NCBI GenBank assembly: GCA_004298345.1
Contig: SCTV01000025.1
Location: 1 to 14,738, forward strand
Direction of reading: 5' to 3'
DNA: 14,738 nt
From: Patescibacteria group bacterium
Lineage (GTDB): Bacteria > Patescibacteriota > Minisyncoccia > Phycocordibacterales > PALSA-1337
Made by a program: the position numbers and the translations under genes. The notes beneath the pieces were generated by a model. The model searched no databases, was not told the origin of the DNA, and saw only the letters and a list, made by a program, of their open reading frames with translations. Below are positions 6,083 to 12,470 of the stretch, one piece after another (position 1 is the first letter of the stretch; every line of letters begins with the position of its first letter).

Positions 6083-6110
6083 AGAAAAATCTCCGTTAGG
6101 AGATTTTTCT
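6083..6110. terminator. Bidirectional terminator between the tRNA-Phe region and hsp20
   Basis: AGAAAAATCTCC (6083-6094) and GGAGATTTTTCT (6099-6110) form a perfect 12-bp stem with loop GTTA. A/T-rich flanks on both sides fit termination of the plus-strand tRNA region and of the minus-strand hsp20 gene, whose stop is 18 bp away. Confidence 0.8.
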
Positions 6111-6127
6111 AGAGTTTTTTCTTCCCC

Positions 6128-6589
6128 CTACAAATTCGACTTCACTCTCACTTTCGTTTGTCTTCCTTTATCCACCTTCGTCAATTTCAAAATAAGTAAT
6201 CCGTGTTTTTCTATCGCTTCTGCGGTGTCTATTTCCACCTCTTGCGGCAGACTGATGGTTCGAGAAAATGATCCCCAGTAAAGCTCGCGATAAAAGAAGT
6301 CCTCATCTTTGACACTTCGCTCTTCTTCTCGCTTGCCTCGTATGGTTACCATGTCGCGAGTGATTGAAATATCAAGATCTTCTGGACGCACTCCGGCGAC
6401 CATTGTTTTGACAATGATTTTATCGGCAGTCTGATGCACGTCCACGGTAAGCTCTCCATCTTTTTCTTCCTCCTCGAGCCAGTTGGCGGTCTGGTCTTCT
6501 ACGGCAACTTCTTTTGCATCAATAGTATCATCATCAAGTCTGATGGTGCCGGTCAATCTTTCAAAAAACGATTTCTTTGTTTTTGACAT
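6128..6589 (-). CDS. Hsp20 / alpha-crystallin small heat shock protein
   Basis: This 153-residue protein is an ATP-independent holdase chaperone that binds unfolding proteins as oligomers in the cytoplasm. The alpha-crystallin domain spans about 44-150: strands from GELTVDVHQTADKIIVKTMV, the VRPEDLDISI segment, TIRGKREEE, then the hallmark WGSFSRTISLPQEVE and the hydrophobic HGLLILKLTKV. The N-terminal region is acidic (WLEEEEKDGE). No I-x-I/V motif stands out at the C-terminus, where only VRVKS is present. It follows the PrsW-like gene by 16 nt and probably shares its transcript. Confidence 0.93.
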   Translation of the reverse strand: MSKTKKSFFERLTGTIRLDDDTIDAKEVAVEDQTANWLEEEEKDGELTVDVHQTADKIIVKTMVAGVRPEDLDISITRDMVTIRGKREEERSVKDEDFFYRELYWGSFSRTISLPQEVEIDTAEAIEKHGLLILKLTKVDKGRQTKVRVKSNL

Positions 6590-6605
6590 AATCTCTAAAT
6601 AAATA

Positions 6606-7325
6606 TTAGGCTACTTTAGGCACTGGCGCATCTATCGCTCGTGCTTTTTCAAAAAAGAGCATGAGAAAGATTACACTGACCCATACCGAGGCAAAGACTT
6701 TAAATGTATCAATGCCACTTGACTCTATTATAAATAAATTGAAGGCAGTATGCAATGCGGTAGCGAGGATAACTCCAAAAAAAAGATTTAGGCTTTTAAG
6801 CCAACGCGGTTTGTAGAAGGTGAGTGAGATAGCAAAGCCTATCGTCGCTGAAGCAACTACGTGGAGGAGAGTCGCTCCCATAAAGCGTAGATTACCACTG
6901 ATAAACGCCTGTATCATGTTGCCGGCCTCGAGTGGTTTTAGTATGAAAAAGGTATTTTCCATCGCTGCAAAGCCGAGAGCAGCGGTAATCAAGTAAATCA
7001 TCGCATCTACCGGCTCGTCGAGGAATCGACTGCGCAAAGCGATGACATAGACTACGGCAAATTTGATGATCTCTTCGATACCGGCCCAAATCGTGTATTT
7101 GAGCTCGGTCACATAGGAAAGCGTAGACCCGTCAAGTAAGTTGAGCGTCCATTTTTGTAACGGTAAGACCAGTGCTACCGAGAGCATTCCACCTAAAAAG
7201 GACAAAAGAATAAGTAGTCGTGGTTCGGGATGGAGATTGTCTTCTTTGAGCCAGAACCATAGCCAGAGGAGCGCTGGTAAAATACCTGCGACAAGTGCGT
7301 ATAGAAATGCAGTGTTGCTATCCAT
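6606..7325 (-). CDS. PrsW-like intramembrane metalloprotease
   Basis: The 239 residues form about seven or eight membrane helices. The conserved features of the PrsW family (related to CAAX-type proteases) are present in order: E84-E85-I-I-K88 in one helix, FAAMEN with Glu123 and Asn124, His155 (LLHVVASATIGFA) and His192 (ALHTAFN). In Bacillus PrsW cleaves an anti-sigma factor in the membrane; no anti-sigma factor is seen here, so the target is unknown. The start is supported by a TATAAT box 7 nt before the ATG, which predicts a leaderless mRNA. The valS stop lies inside that box. hsp20 follows, so a stress-related pair is plausible. Confidence 0.88.
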   Translation of the reverse strand: MDSNTAFLYALVAGILPALLWLWFWLKEDNLHPEPRLLILLSFLGGMLSVALVLPLQKWTLNLLDGSTLSYVTELKYTIWAGIEEIIKFAVVYVIALRSRFLDEPVDAMIYLITAALGFAAMENTFFILKPLEAGNMIQAFISGNLRFMGATLLHVVASATIGFAISLTFYKPRWLKSLNLFFGVILATALHTAFNLFIIESSGIDTFKVFASVWVSVIFLMLFFEKARAIDAPVPKVA

Positions 7326-7332
7326 GAGGGTT

Positions 7333-7338
7333 ATTATA
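7333..7338 (-). promoter_or_regulatory. -10 box of the PrsW-like gene overlapping the valS stop codon
   Basis: On the minus strand TATAAT covers 7338-7333, and its inner TAA (7336-7334) is the valS stop codon. The ATG at 7325 begins 7 nt after the box. No strong -35 box is seen. Confidence 0.55.
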
Positions 7339-9535
7339 CCTTAGATGGCCACTTTTCTACCATCAGCAGTTTTTGGTCAGTATTGTGGGGTAGAGTGAGC
7401 CAGATTTCTTCAGTTACAAAGGGGATAAATGGGTGGAGCGTCTTGAGAACAATGTGTAGCGTGTGGATGAGAAACTGCGCGCGAGACTTCTTTTCAAGAT
7501 TAGTGCCTTTGCCGTCTGTCATACCAGGAGTGCCGAGGATCGGTTTGCTTTCCTCTAGTATCTTGTCCGCGAGGGTATGCCAAACATAGTGGTAAAGTTT
7601 TTCGGCCACGAGGTAGAGTTTGTACTCCTCCATTTCTTTGGTAATTTCGGTGAGGAGAGTATTTTGTTCATCAATTAACTTTTTATCCGTTTCTGTCCAC
7701 TCAGAAAAGTGTGCATCAAAAGTATAGTCTTTTGTGCTGGTGAGAATAAATCGGGTAATATTCCAAAGTTTGTTTGCAAAGTTTTTGTACCCTTTTATTT
7801 TATTCTCATCGAAGTTTATGTCATTACCAATCGCGGTACCAGTCAAAAGACCCATGCGCAATGCGTCGGCACCATACTTGCCAATCATATCTATTGGATC
7901 AACGCCGTTGTTCAAAGATTTACTAAACTTCTGTCCATTTTTGGCGCGAACGAGGCCGTGAATCATAACAGTTCGAAAGGGAACTTGGCCAAGGTGAAAT
8001 CCACTCATCATAATCATTCGCGAGACCCATAAGTTTAAAATCTCATACGCCGGTGACATGAAAGAAGTCGGGTGAAGTGTCTGCAAATCTTTTGTTTTTT
8101 CAGGCCAGCCCATGGTTGAAAATGTCCAAAGTCCAGACGAGAACCAAGTGTCGAGCACGTCTTCCTCCTGGGTCCAGCCAGATTCTTTTGGTGCCTCGGT
8201 ATCTACATATATTTCAGAACCTCGGTACCACACAGGGATACGATGTCCAAACCAAATCTGTCTCGAAATACACCAGTCGTGCAGGTTTTCAATCCAGTGG
8301 AAATAGGCTTTTTGAAAACCTTCTTGTGGCATGCTGATTTCACCACTCGCTACCGCGGTGCGCATAATTTCTTTTAGTGTAGTTTCTGAGCCACTGGCAA
8401 TACCGGGGATTTCTGAGTGGGGAATAGCAAAAGATTTATTTACAGCAATCCACCATTGCTTCATGATCTGAGGTTCTATGGTTGCACCAGTTCTCTCTGC
8501 GGTTGCGATGTTGTGTGTGTATTCCTCTTCTTTTACTACCAGGCCTTTGGCTTTTAGTTTTTCTATGATTTTTGGTCGAGCATCAGTAATTTTGGTACCA
8601 GCAAATTCCCCCGCGATCGGTAAAAGTTTTCCGTATTTATCAATGATCTGCTCTTTTTGTAGTTTGTGTCTCTCGGCGATTTCAAAGTCTACTGTACTGT
8701 GCCATGGAGTGATAGTCATCACACCGGTTCCAAATTCCATATCGATAGCGGTGTCTTTTATAACGGTTGCAGTCAGTGGGCCGTTGATCCATTCGAGTTC
8801 TATTTTCTGGCCGTGCTCGTATTCTGTGTATCGAGCATCATCTGGATGCATTACGACGTATTTGTCACCAAACTTTGTTTCTGGGCGTGCGGTGCCGATA
8901 GTAAAGGGTCCGTATTTTAGATAATAAAATTTGGTTTTCTCTTCTTTGTATTCTATTTCATCATCAGAAATAGTAGTCTGGCCTTTTGGGTCCCAATTTA
9001 CAATACGGTCGCCTTGATAGATCAGTCCGGCCTTGTACATATTTACAAATGCAGTAGTAACCGCTTTGGTACGAGCCTCGTCGAGTGTATAGGCATAGCG
9101 TGACCAGTCGAGGGAGGAGCCCATCTTTCGTACTTGGCTTAAAATAGTATTCTCGCTTTCTTTGGCAAATTTCTGGATGCGTTTGACGAGCTCTTCGCGG
9201 CCGAGATCATGACGGCTTTTACCTTCTTCTTTTTGGATATTTTTCTCTACTCGAGCTTGAGTAGCAATGGCCGCAGAGTCGGTGCCAGGAATCCAAAGTG
9301 TTTTTTTACCACGCATTCTCTGAAAACGGATCACGGCATCTTGGAGTGAGTCTTCATATGCATGACCGAGGTGAAGTATTCCGGTTACGTTTGGTGGAGG
9401 AAGGACAACTGTGAAAGGCTCGGTGCGTTTGCCCGGTAGATTGTCCGGATTAAAAAAGCCACTTTCTTCCCAAAGTTTATAGATTTTATCTTCGGTTTCT
9501 TGGGGATTGTAGGGCTTGAGAAATTTATCGTGCAT
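7334..9535 (-). CDS. valS: Valyl-tRNA synthetase
   Basis: ValRS charges tRNA-Val using ATP and edits mischarged threonine. The ATG at 9533-9535 gives 733 residues; the frame extends upstream to 9628, but that extension (LLLPLFIFISRLSF) is not ValRS-like and an extended -10 box precedes 9535. Class I signatures are HLGH at 55-58 and KFSKS at 536-540, with PPPNVTG before the first and EEDVLDTWFSSGLW in the catalytic domain. The CP1 editing domain is present (GTARPETKFGD, GTGVMTITP). The anticodon-binding domain ends at PFVTEEIWLTL, and the protein stops about 25 residues later, so the C-terminal coiled-coil arm of longer ValRS (about 880-950) is absent. tRNA-Val is encoded at 12381. Confidence 0.96.
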   Translation of the reverse strand: MHDKFLKPYNPQETEDKIYKLWEESGFFNPDNLPGKRTEPFTVVLPPPNVTGILHLGHAYEDSLQDAVIRFQRMRGKKTLWIPGTDSAAIATQARVEKNIQKEEGKSRHDLGREELVKRIQKFAKESENTILSQVRKMGSSLDWSRYAYTLDEARTKAVTTAFVNMYKAGLIYQGDRIVNWDPKGQTTISDDEIEYKEEKTKFYYLKYGPFTIGTARPETKFGDKYVVMHPDDARYTEYEHGQKIELEWINGPLTATVIKDTAIDMEFGTGVMTITPWHSTVDFEIAERHKLQKEQIIDKYGKLLPIAGEFAGTKITDARPKIIEKLKAKGLVVKEEEYTHNIATAERTGATIEPQIMKQWWIAVNKSFAIPHSEIPGIASGSETTLKEIMRTAVASGEISMPQEGFQKAYFHWIENLHDWCISRQIWFGHRIPVWYRGSEIYVDTEAPKESGWTQEEDVLDTWFSSGLWTFSTMGWPEKTKDLQTLHPTSFMSPAYEILNLWVSRMIMMSGFHLGQVPFRTVMIHGLVRAKNGQKFSKSLNNGVDPIDMIGKYGADALRMGLLTGTAIGNDINFDENKIKGYKNFANKLWNITRFILTSTKDYTFDAHFSEWTETDKKLIDEQNTLLTEITKEMEEYKLYLVAEKLYHYVWHTLADKILEESKPILGTPGMTDGKGTNLEKKSRAQFLIHTLHIVLKTLHPFIPFVTEEIWLTLPHNTDQKLLMVEKWPSKV

Positions 9536-9542
9536 GAGCTGT

Positions 9543-9551
9543 ATAGTAGCA
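9543..9551 (-). promoter_or_regulatory. Extended -10 box at valS
   Basis: TGCTACTAT lies on the minus strand at 9551-9543, and the valS ATG starts 7 nt after it. The possible -35 (TTCCAA, 9571-9566, 17-bp spacing) is weak. It predicts a leaderless valS mRNA made independently of the upstream RNA gene. Confidence 0.5.
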
Positions 9552-9612
9552 AAAATGTACCGCTTTTGGAAGGAGAGCCGGCTGATAAAAATAAAAAGGG
9601 GTAAAAGTAATT

Positions 9613-9645
9613 CAGGCCCACCTCGCAAATCGCGTGGTGGGCCTG
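9613..9645 (-). terminator. Hairpin at the 3' end of the structured RNA
   Basis: CAGGCCCACC and GGTGGGCCTG (9645-9636 with 9622-9613) form a perfect 10-bp stem, with an inner CGC/GCG pair in the loop. The tract after it on the minus strand (AATTACTTTTA) is only moderately T-rich, so termination may be partial and some transcripts may continue into valS. Confidence 0.65.
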
Positions 9646-9982
9646 TAAGGGAAGAGAAGGTTCGAGGGACTTAACTGAGACGGTGGAGGATTGGTCACCC
9701 CTACCATCATTTTTCACTAGCCGGTGATGCGGTCCCTTGTGTTTTACCACTCGGGGTTTCAATGCGATTGGTTTACCCTGAGGGCTTAACCTTTCGTCAC
9801 CTTTATAGCATACACGTTCATTGCGGTCTGTGTGTCCCTTCAGAGCTCTAAGCCAGATTGCGTACGTGTTTATGTCGCGGTGTGGCAGCTCCTACAGCGG
9901 GGCGTGTGACCAATGGCCTACATTTTCATGAGGGTATTCCGGAACCCCAGAATTCTCCTCGAACCTTCCCAAAAGTGCTTCT
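9613..9982 (-). ncRNA. Structured RNA of unidentified family upstream of valS
   Basis: A roughly 370-nt minus-strand RNA is bounded by a near-consensus promoter (-35 and -10 at 10017-9989) and a hairpin (9645-9613). Its two ends pair: 9970-9957 with 9667-9654 gives a 14-bp helix with one G-T pair. Inside, ATTGGTCAC (about 9916-9908) pairs with GTGACCAAT (about 9698-9690), a second long-range helix. Local hairpins include GGTTAAGCCCTCAGGGTAAACC-type stems near 9792-9770 and CAAT/ATTG near 9770-9760. Loops are A-rich on this strand only, which fits RNA. I looked for RNase P, tmRNA, SRP and T-box signatures and found none complete; only GGTAAACC followed by GAAACCC recalls RNase P RNA. Identity is open. 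Confidence 0.6.
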
Positions 9983-9988
9983 ACATAC

Positions 9989-10017
9989 AGTATAGCACAT
10001 CCTAGGTATAAATGCAA
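9989..10017 (-). promoter_or_regulatory. Strong promoter of the structured RNA
   Basis: On the minus strand TTGCAT (10017-10012) and TATACT (9994-9989) are separated by 17 bp, and TGC before the -10 makes it an extended box. This is the best promoter in the window and predicts transcription starting near 9982. Confidence 0.75.
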
Positions 10018-10060
10018 GCCGCCAATTTGTAAGGAGTGAAACGACTATATAAACTGTGCG

Positions 10061-10082
10061 GACCGAAGTACTCCCTTCGGTC
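10061..10082. repeat. Intergenic hairpin between tsaD and the structured RNA promoter
   Basis: GACCGAAG (10061-10068) pairs perfectly with CTTCGGTC (10075-10082) around loop TACTCC. It may end tsaD transcription on the minus strand, but no T run follows. The TACTC loop is shared with the hairpins at 871, 1031 and 5251. Confidence 0.5.
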
Positions 10083-10121
10083 AAGGCCAATAGAGCGAAG
10101 CAACCTTATTAATTTTCTTAT

Positions 10122-11351
10122 TTACTTCGATAATCTCAAATTTCCCTCAGCTTTCAGTGTGGTTGTATCACCTCTTACACCCGCCATGTATCTATGATAG
10201 CCTGTAATACCGATCATGATGGCATTATCGGTGGTATGTGAGATGCGAGGAATCTGTAATTTTAGTTCTGGTAAAGTTTCTGTGAGATTTTCGAAAGATT
10301 TTCTGATGTGTGTGTTTGCGACGACACCTCCACCAAGAATGAGAGTCTGTGCACCGGTATGCTCGAGTGCTTTTTTGGTTTTAGAAATAATGACTTCCGT
10401 AACTGCATCCTCAAACTGTCGCGCGATCTGCATCTGTATGTCTGGAGTCATCACCAATATTTTTTGCACCATATAGAGGACGGCAGTTTTGATTCCCGAA
10501 AAAGAAAAATCAAAATCTTTTGAATAAATCATTGGTCGGGGAAGAATATATTCTGAGATTGTTCCATCTGGTCTGAGTTTTCTATCTTTTTGTGCCAGTT
10601 TTGAAATTTCCGGTCCGCCAGGATAGGGCAGTCCGAGAATACGAGCGACCTTATCAAAGGCTTCGCCGAGCGCATCGTCGCGAGTTTGTCCGACGAGCTG
10701 ATATTCTCCCGTTTTCGGCATAAGTACGAGCTCGGTATGTCCTCCAGAAATGAGTAGAGCGAGGGCAGGGTAGGAGATTTGTTTGAGGATGAAAGTCGGC
10801 TGATTTTTTTCTGAAAATTTTTCTTCGAGTAATGCTACCGCAACATGTCCCTCCATGTGATTGGTCGGAATGATTGGAATATTCCAAAAAGTGGCGAGAG
10901 CTTTTGCAAAACTGACTCCGACCCAAAGTGCTGGCTCGAGACCTGGCCCATGAGTGACAGCGATAGCATCTATGGCAGGCTTTTCGATGGTTGGTATATA
11001 TTCTAAAAATTGCTCGAGTAGCTCAGATTCTCTCTCTAGTATTGTTTTAATATTTTCGAGTCTCGCACCTTGTTTGGTTATCGTCTCTTGGTTATTGGGG
11101 CTTGTTTTTTGATTATTGCTTTTTTCGAGCCCCGCTTCTTTCAACGCTTTTTTCATGAGTGGAATCAAGTTTCGGCAATGTTCTCTTTTTGCTAGCATCG
11201 GGAAAACCCCGCCGTATTCTTTGTGAATATCGACCTGAGAAAAAAGTGCATTTCCGAGTACAGTGACTGTGGTTTCTCCAGCGTGTTCTTCAAATTGGAG
11301 TATACTCACTGCCGTTTCGTCGCAGGATGTTTCGATGGAGAGGAGGATCAT
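10122..11351 (-). CDS. tsaD: tRNA N6-adenosine threonylcarbamoyltransferase TsaD
   Basis: TsaD (Kae1/YgjD) transfers threonylcarbamoyl from threonylcarbamoyl-AMP to A37 of ANN-decoding tRNAs, working with TsaB and TsaE in bacteria. The ASKHA fold is evident: ILLSIETSCDETA at 2-14, the metal site HMEGH with His165 and His169, the LISGGHTELV phosphate motif, EAFDKVARILGLPYPGGPE, LGGGVVANTHIR and the C-terminal HTTDNAIMIG with the metal aspartate. The protein has 409 residues against about 340 usual. Much of the excess is an insertion at about 75-122, rich in Asn, Gln, Lys and Glu, before THGPGLEPALWVG. It lies 12 nt after the membrane protein gene, without a Shine-Dalgarno sequence. Confidence 0.95.
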   Translation of the reverse strand: MILLSIETSCDETAVSILQFEEHAGETTVTVLGNALFSQVDIHKEYGGVFPMLAKREHCRNLIPLMKKALKEAGLEKSNNQKTSPNNQETITKQGARLENIKTILERESELLEQFLEYIPTIEKPAIDAIAVTHGPGLEPALWVGVSFAKALATFWNIPIIPTNHMEGHVAVALLEEKFSEKNQPTFILKQISYPALALLISGGHTELVLMPKTGEYQLVGQTRDDALGEAFDKVARILGLPYPGGPEISKLAQKDRKLRPDGTISEYILPRPMIYSKDFDFSFSGIKTAVLYMVQKILVMTPDIQMQIARQFEDAVTEVIISKTKKALEHTGAQTLILGGGVVANTHIRKSFENLTETLPELKLQIPRISHTTDNAIMIGITGYHRYMAGVRGDTTTLKAEGNLRLSK

Positions 11352-11363
11352 GGTGTTTGTTTT

Positions 11364-12086
11364 CTATTTTTTATGATTAAATAGACCAGCCACTTGTATA
11401 ATTGAAGAAAGTAGAACTACCCAACCAATCAGTAACAGAAGAAAGTTTTTTCCATATATGCGCCATTGCCATTTATAACCTTTTTCTCCATCCATTTTGA
11501 ATACAACACTCGAATTACTGTATTGTCTGATCCTGATGCTCGTAGCCCCATTTTCACTTTGTAATTCTGGTCTACCATAAGGAAGAATTCCTTTCACTTC
11601 TACCTTACTATCTAGTCCAGCAAATCCATTCTTGCTGATGAAGAATTTACATGTAGTTGAAGCGATAGGAACATACATTAAGAAAGTTTCCCCGTCGTAG
11701 ATTAATGGAATCGATATTGCACCACCGTTTTTTCCATCTAAGAAATCCAGAGAATCCATTTTTTGTCCATCAAAATAGGTCTCACTTTTGTTGTTCAGGC
11801 ATACATACCCAGGCATCGATTCTGTTTTTATGTTTAGAAACTGTTGTGAAAAAGATCCTCCTAAAGCATCTACGGCCATCGGGATAAGCATTTTTTCACC
11901 ACTAAATTGAATATCTTTTTGTAAATCTGCATTAAAAGTTTTGGTATTCCATGGTGGAATAGGATAGGGAAGTGCAAGTATAACTGGTGGTAAAAAAATT
12001 AAAAAAAATAATTTTAGTTTCTTAAGTTTACTGCATTGAAAAACAAGATAATTATGCCACAAAAGTAACTTATTTTTATTCAACAT
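11364..12086 (-). CDS. Membrane protein with an extracytoplasmic domain, function unknown
   Basis: The 240 residues have a membrane helix at about 24-39 (LKLFFLIFLPPVILAL) and another near the C-terminus at about 212-234 (FLLLLIGWVVLLSSIIQVAGLF). The roughly 170 residues between are beta-rich and probably outside the membrane, with two cysteines (VCLNN, TTCKFF) that could form a disulfide. It is AT-rich compared with tsaD. The ATG starts one base after the encoded CCA of tRNA-Glu, so no ribosome binding site is possible without the tRNA; a downstream TTG start is an alternative. I do not recognise a family. It is probably cotranscribed with tRNA-Glu and tsaD. Confidence 0.7.
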   Translation of the reverse strand: MLNKNKLLLWHNYLVFQCSKLKKLKLFFLIFLPPVILALPYPIPPWNTKTFNADLQKDIQFSGEKMLIPMAVDALGGSFSQQFLNIKTESMPGYVCLNNKSETYFDGQKMDSLDFLDGKNGGAISIPLIYDGETFLMYVPIASTTCKFFISKNGFAGLDSKVEVKGILPYGRPELQSENGATSIRIRQYSNSSVVFKMDGEKGYKWQWRIYGKNFLLLLIGWVVLLSSIIQVAGLFNHKK

Positions 12087-12087
12087 T

Positions 12088-12162
12088 TGGTGACCCTACC
12101 GGGAATCGAACCCGGGTTAACAGATTGAAAACCTGCTGTCCTAACCCCTAGACGATAGGGCC
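12088..12162 (-). tRNA. tRNA-Glu(TTC)
   Basis: On the minus strand the acceptor GGCCCTA pairs with TAGGGTC. The anticodon stem GCAGG/TCTGT has loop TTTTCAA with anticodon TTC. The T arm is CCGGG TTCGATT CCCGG. Discriminator A (12091) is followed by an encoded CCA at 12090-12088. The next gene's ATG is at 12086, one base beyond. Confidence 0.93.
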
Positions 12163-12200
12163 GTATGCTTGAACTTACAAAAGCCAAAATAGGCCATCAC

Positions 12201-12228
12201 ACTATAGCATTTTTTGTAAAAATGGCAA
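12201..12228 (-). promoter_or_regulatory. Promoter of the tRNA-Glu / membrane protein / tsaD unit
   Basis: On the minus strand TTGCCA (12228-12223) and TATAGT (12206-12201) are 16 bp apart, with TGC before the -10 box. It overlaps the divergent tRNA-Ser promoter. Confidence 0.7.
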
Positions 12229-12241
12229 AATATGCTAGGAT
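12214..12241 (+). promoter_or_regulatory. Promoter of tRNA-Ser and tRNA-Val
   Basis: TTGTAA (12214-12219) and TAGGAT (12236-12241) are 16 bp apart, with TGC before the -10 box. The two divergent promoters share the same 41 bp, so polymerase binding to one may exclude the other. Confidence 0.6.
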
Positions 12242-12277
12242 GAAACCTGGTTTGTCAGAGAAAAATGGAAGAGGTTT

Positions 12278-12364
12278 GGAAGAGTGGCTGAGTGGTCGAA
12301 AGCACTGGTTTCGAAAACCAGCAAGGGGGAAACCTCTTCGCGAGTTCAAATCTCGCCTCTTCCG
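12278..12364 (+). tRNA. tRNA-Ser(CGA)
   Basis: A class II tRNA: acceptor GGAAGAG with CTCTTCC (12357-12363), anticodon stem CTGGT/ACCAG with loop TTCGAAA (anticodon CGA), a long variable arm, and T arm GCGAG TTCAAAT CTCGC. The discriminator is G12364, the usual serine identity base, and CCA is not encoded. The acceptor sequence GGAAGAG also occurs 11 bp upstream (12267-12273). Confidence 0.93.
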
Positions 12365-12380
12365 CATCAGATAAAAATAC

Positions 12381-12453
12381 GGGCGGTTAGCTCAGTTGGT
12401 AGAGCGTTACATTGACGTTGTAAATGTCAGAGGTTCGACTCCTCTACCGCCCA
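12381..12453 (+). tRNA. tRNA-Val(GAC)
   Basis: The acceptor GGGCGGT pairs with ACCGCCC; the D stem is GCTC/GAGC; the anticodon stem TTACA/TGTAA has loop TTGACGT with anticodon GAC; the T stem AGAGG/CCTCT encloses TTCGACT. The discriminator is A12453 and no CCA is encoded. It lies 16 bp after tRNA-Ser and is probably cotranscribed with it. It is a substrate of the ValRS encoded in this window. Confidence 0.94.
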
Positions 12454-12470
12454 CAATAAAAATATAGTGT

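Noticed and set aside
9385..9762. A 125-codon minus-strand frame spanning the end of the structured RNA and the start of valS
   Set aside because: It overlaps valS in another frame and crosses the terminator hairpin and the promoter region of valS.
9654..9982. Assignment of the structured RNA as RNase P RNA or tmRNA
   Set aside because: The RNase P conserved strands (GAGGAAAGTCC and ACAGAA...CTTA) and the tmRNA ends (TTCGAC near the 5' end, alanine-type acceptor with CCA) and tag frame are not visible. Only a short GGTAAACC...GAAACCC resemblance remains.
9536..9982. T-box riboswitch controlling valS
   Set aside because: The T-box sequence (GGTGGNACCGCG) is missing before the hairpin, and the two RNA ends pair with each other as in a discrete RNA.
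12165..12374. A 69-codon plus-strand reading frame
   Set aside because: It runs through the divergent promoters and the whole tRNA-Ser gene, and its product has no protein-like pattern.
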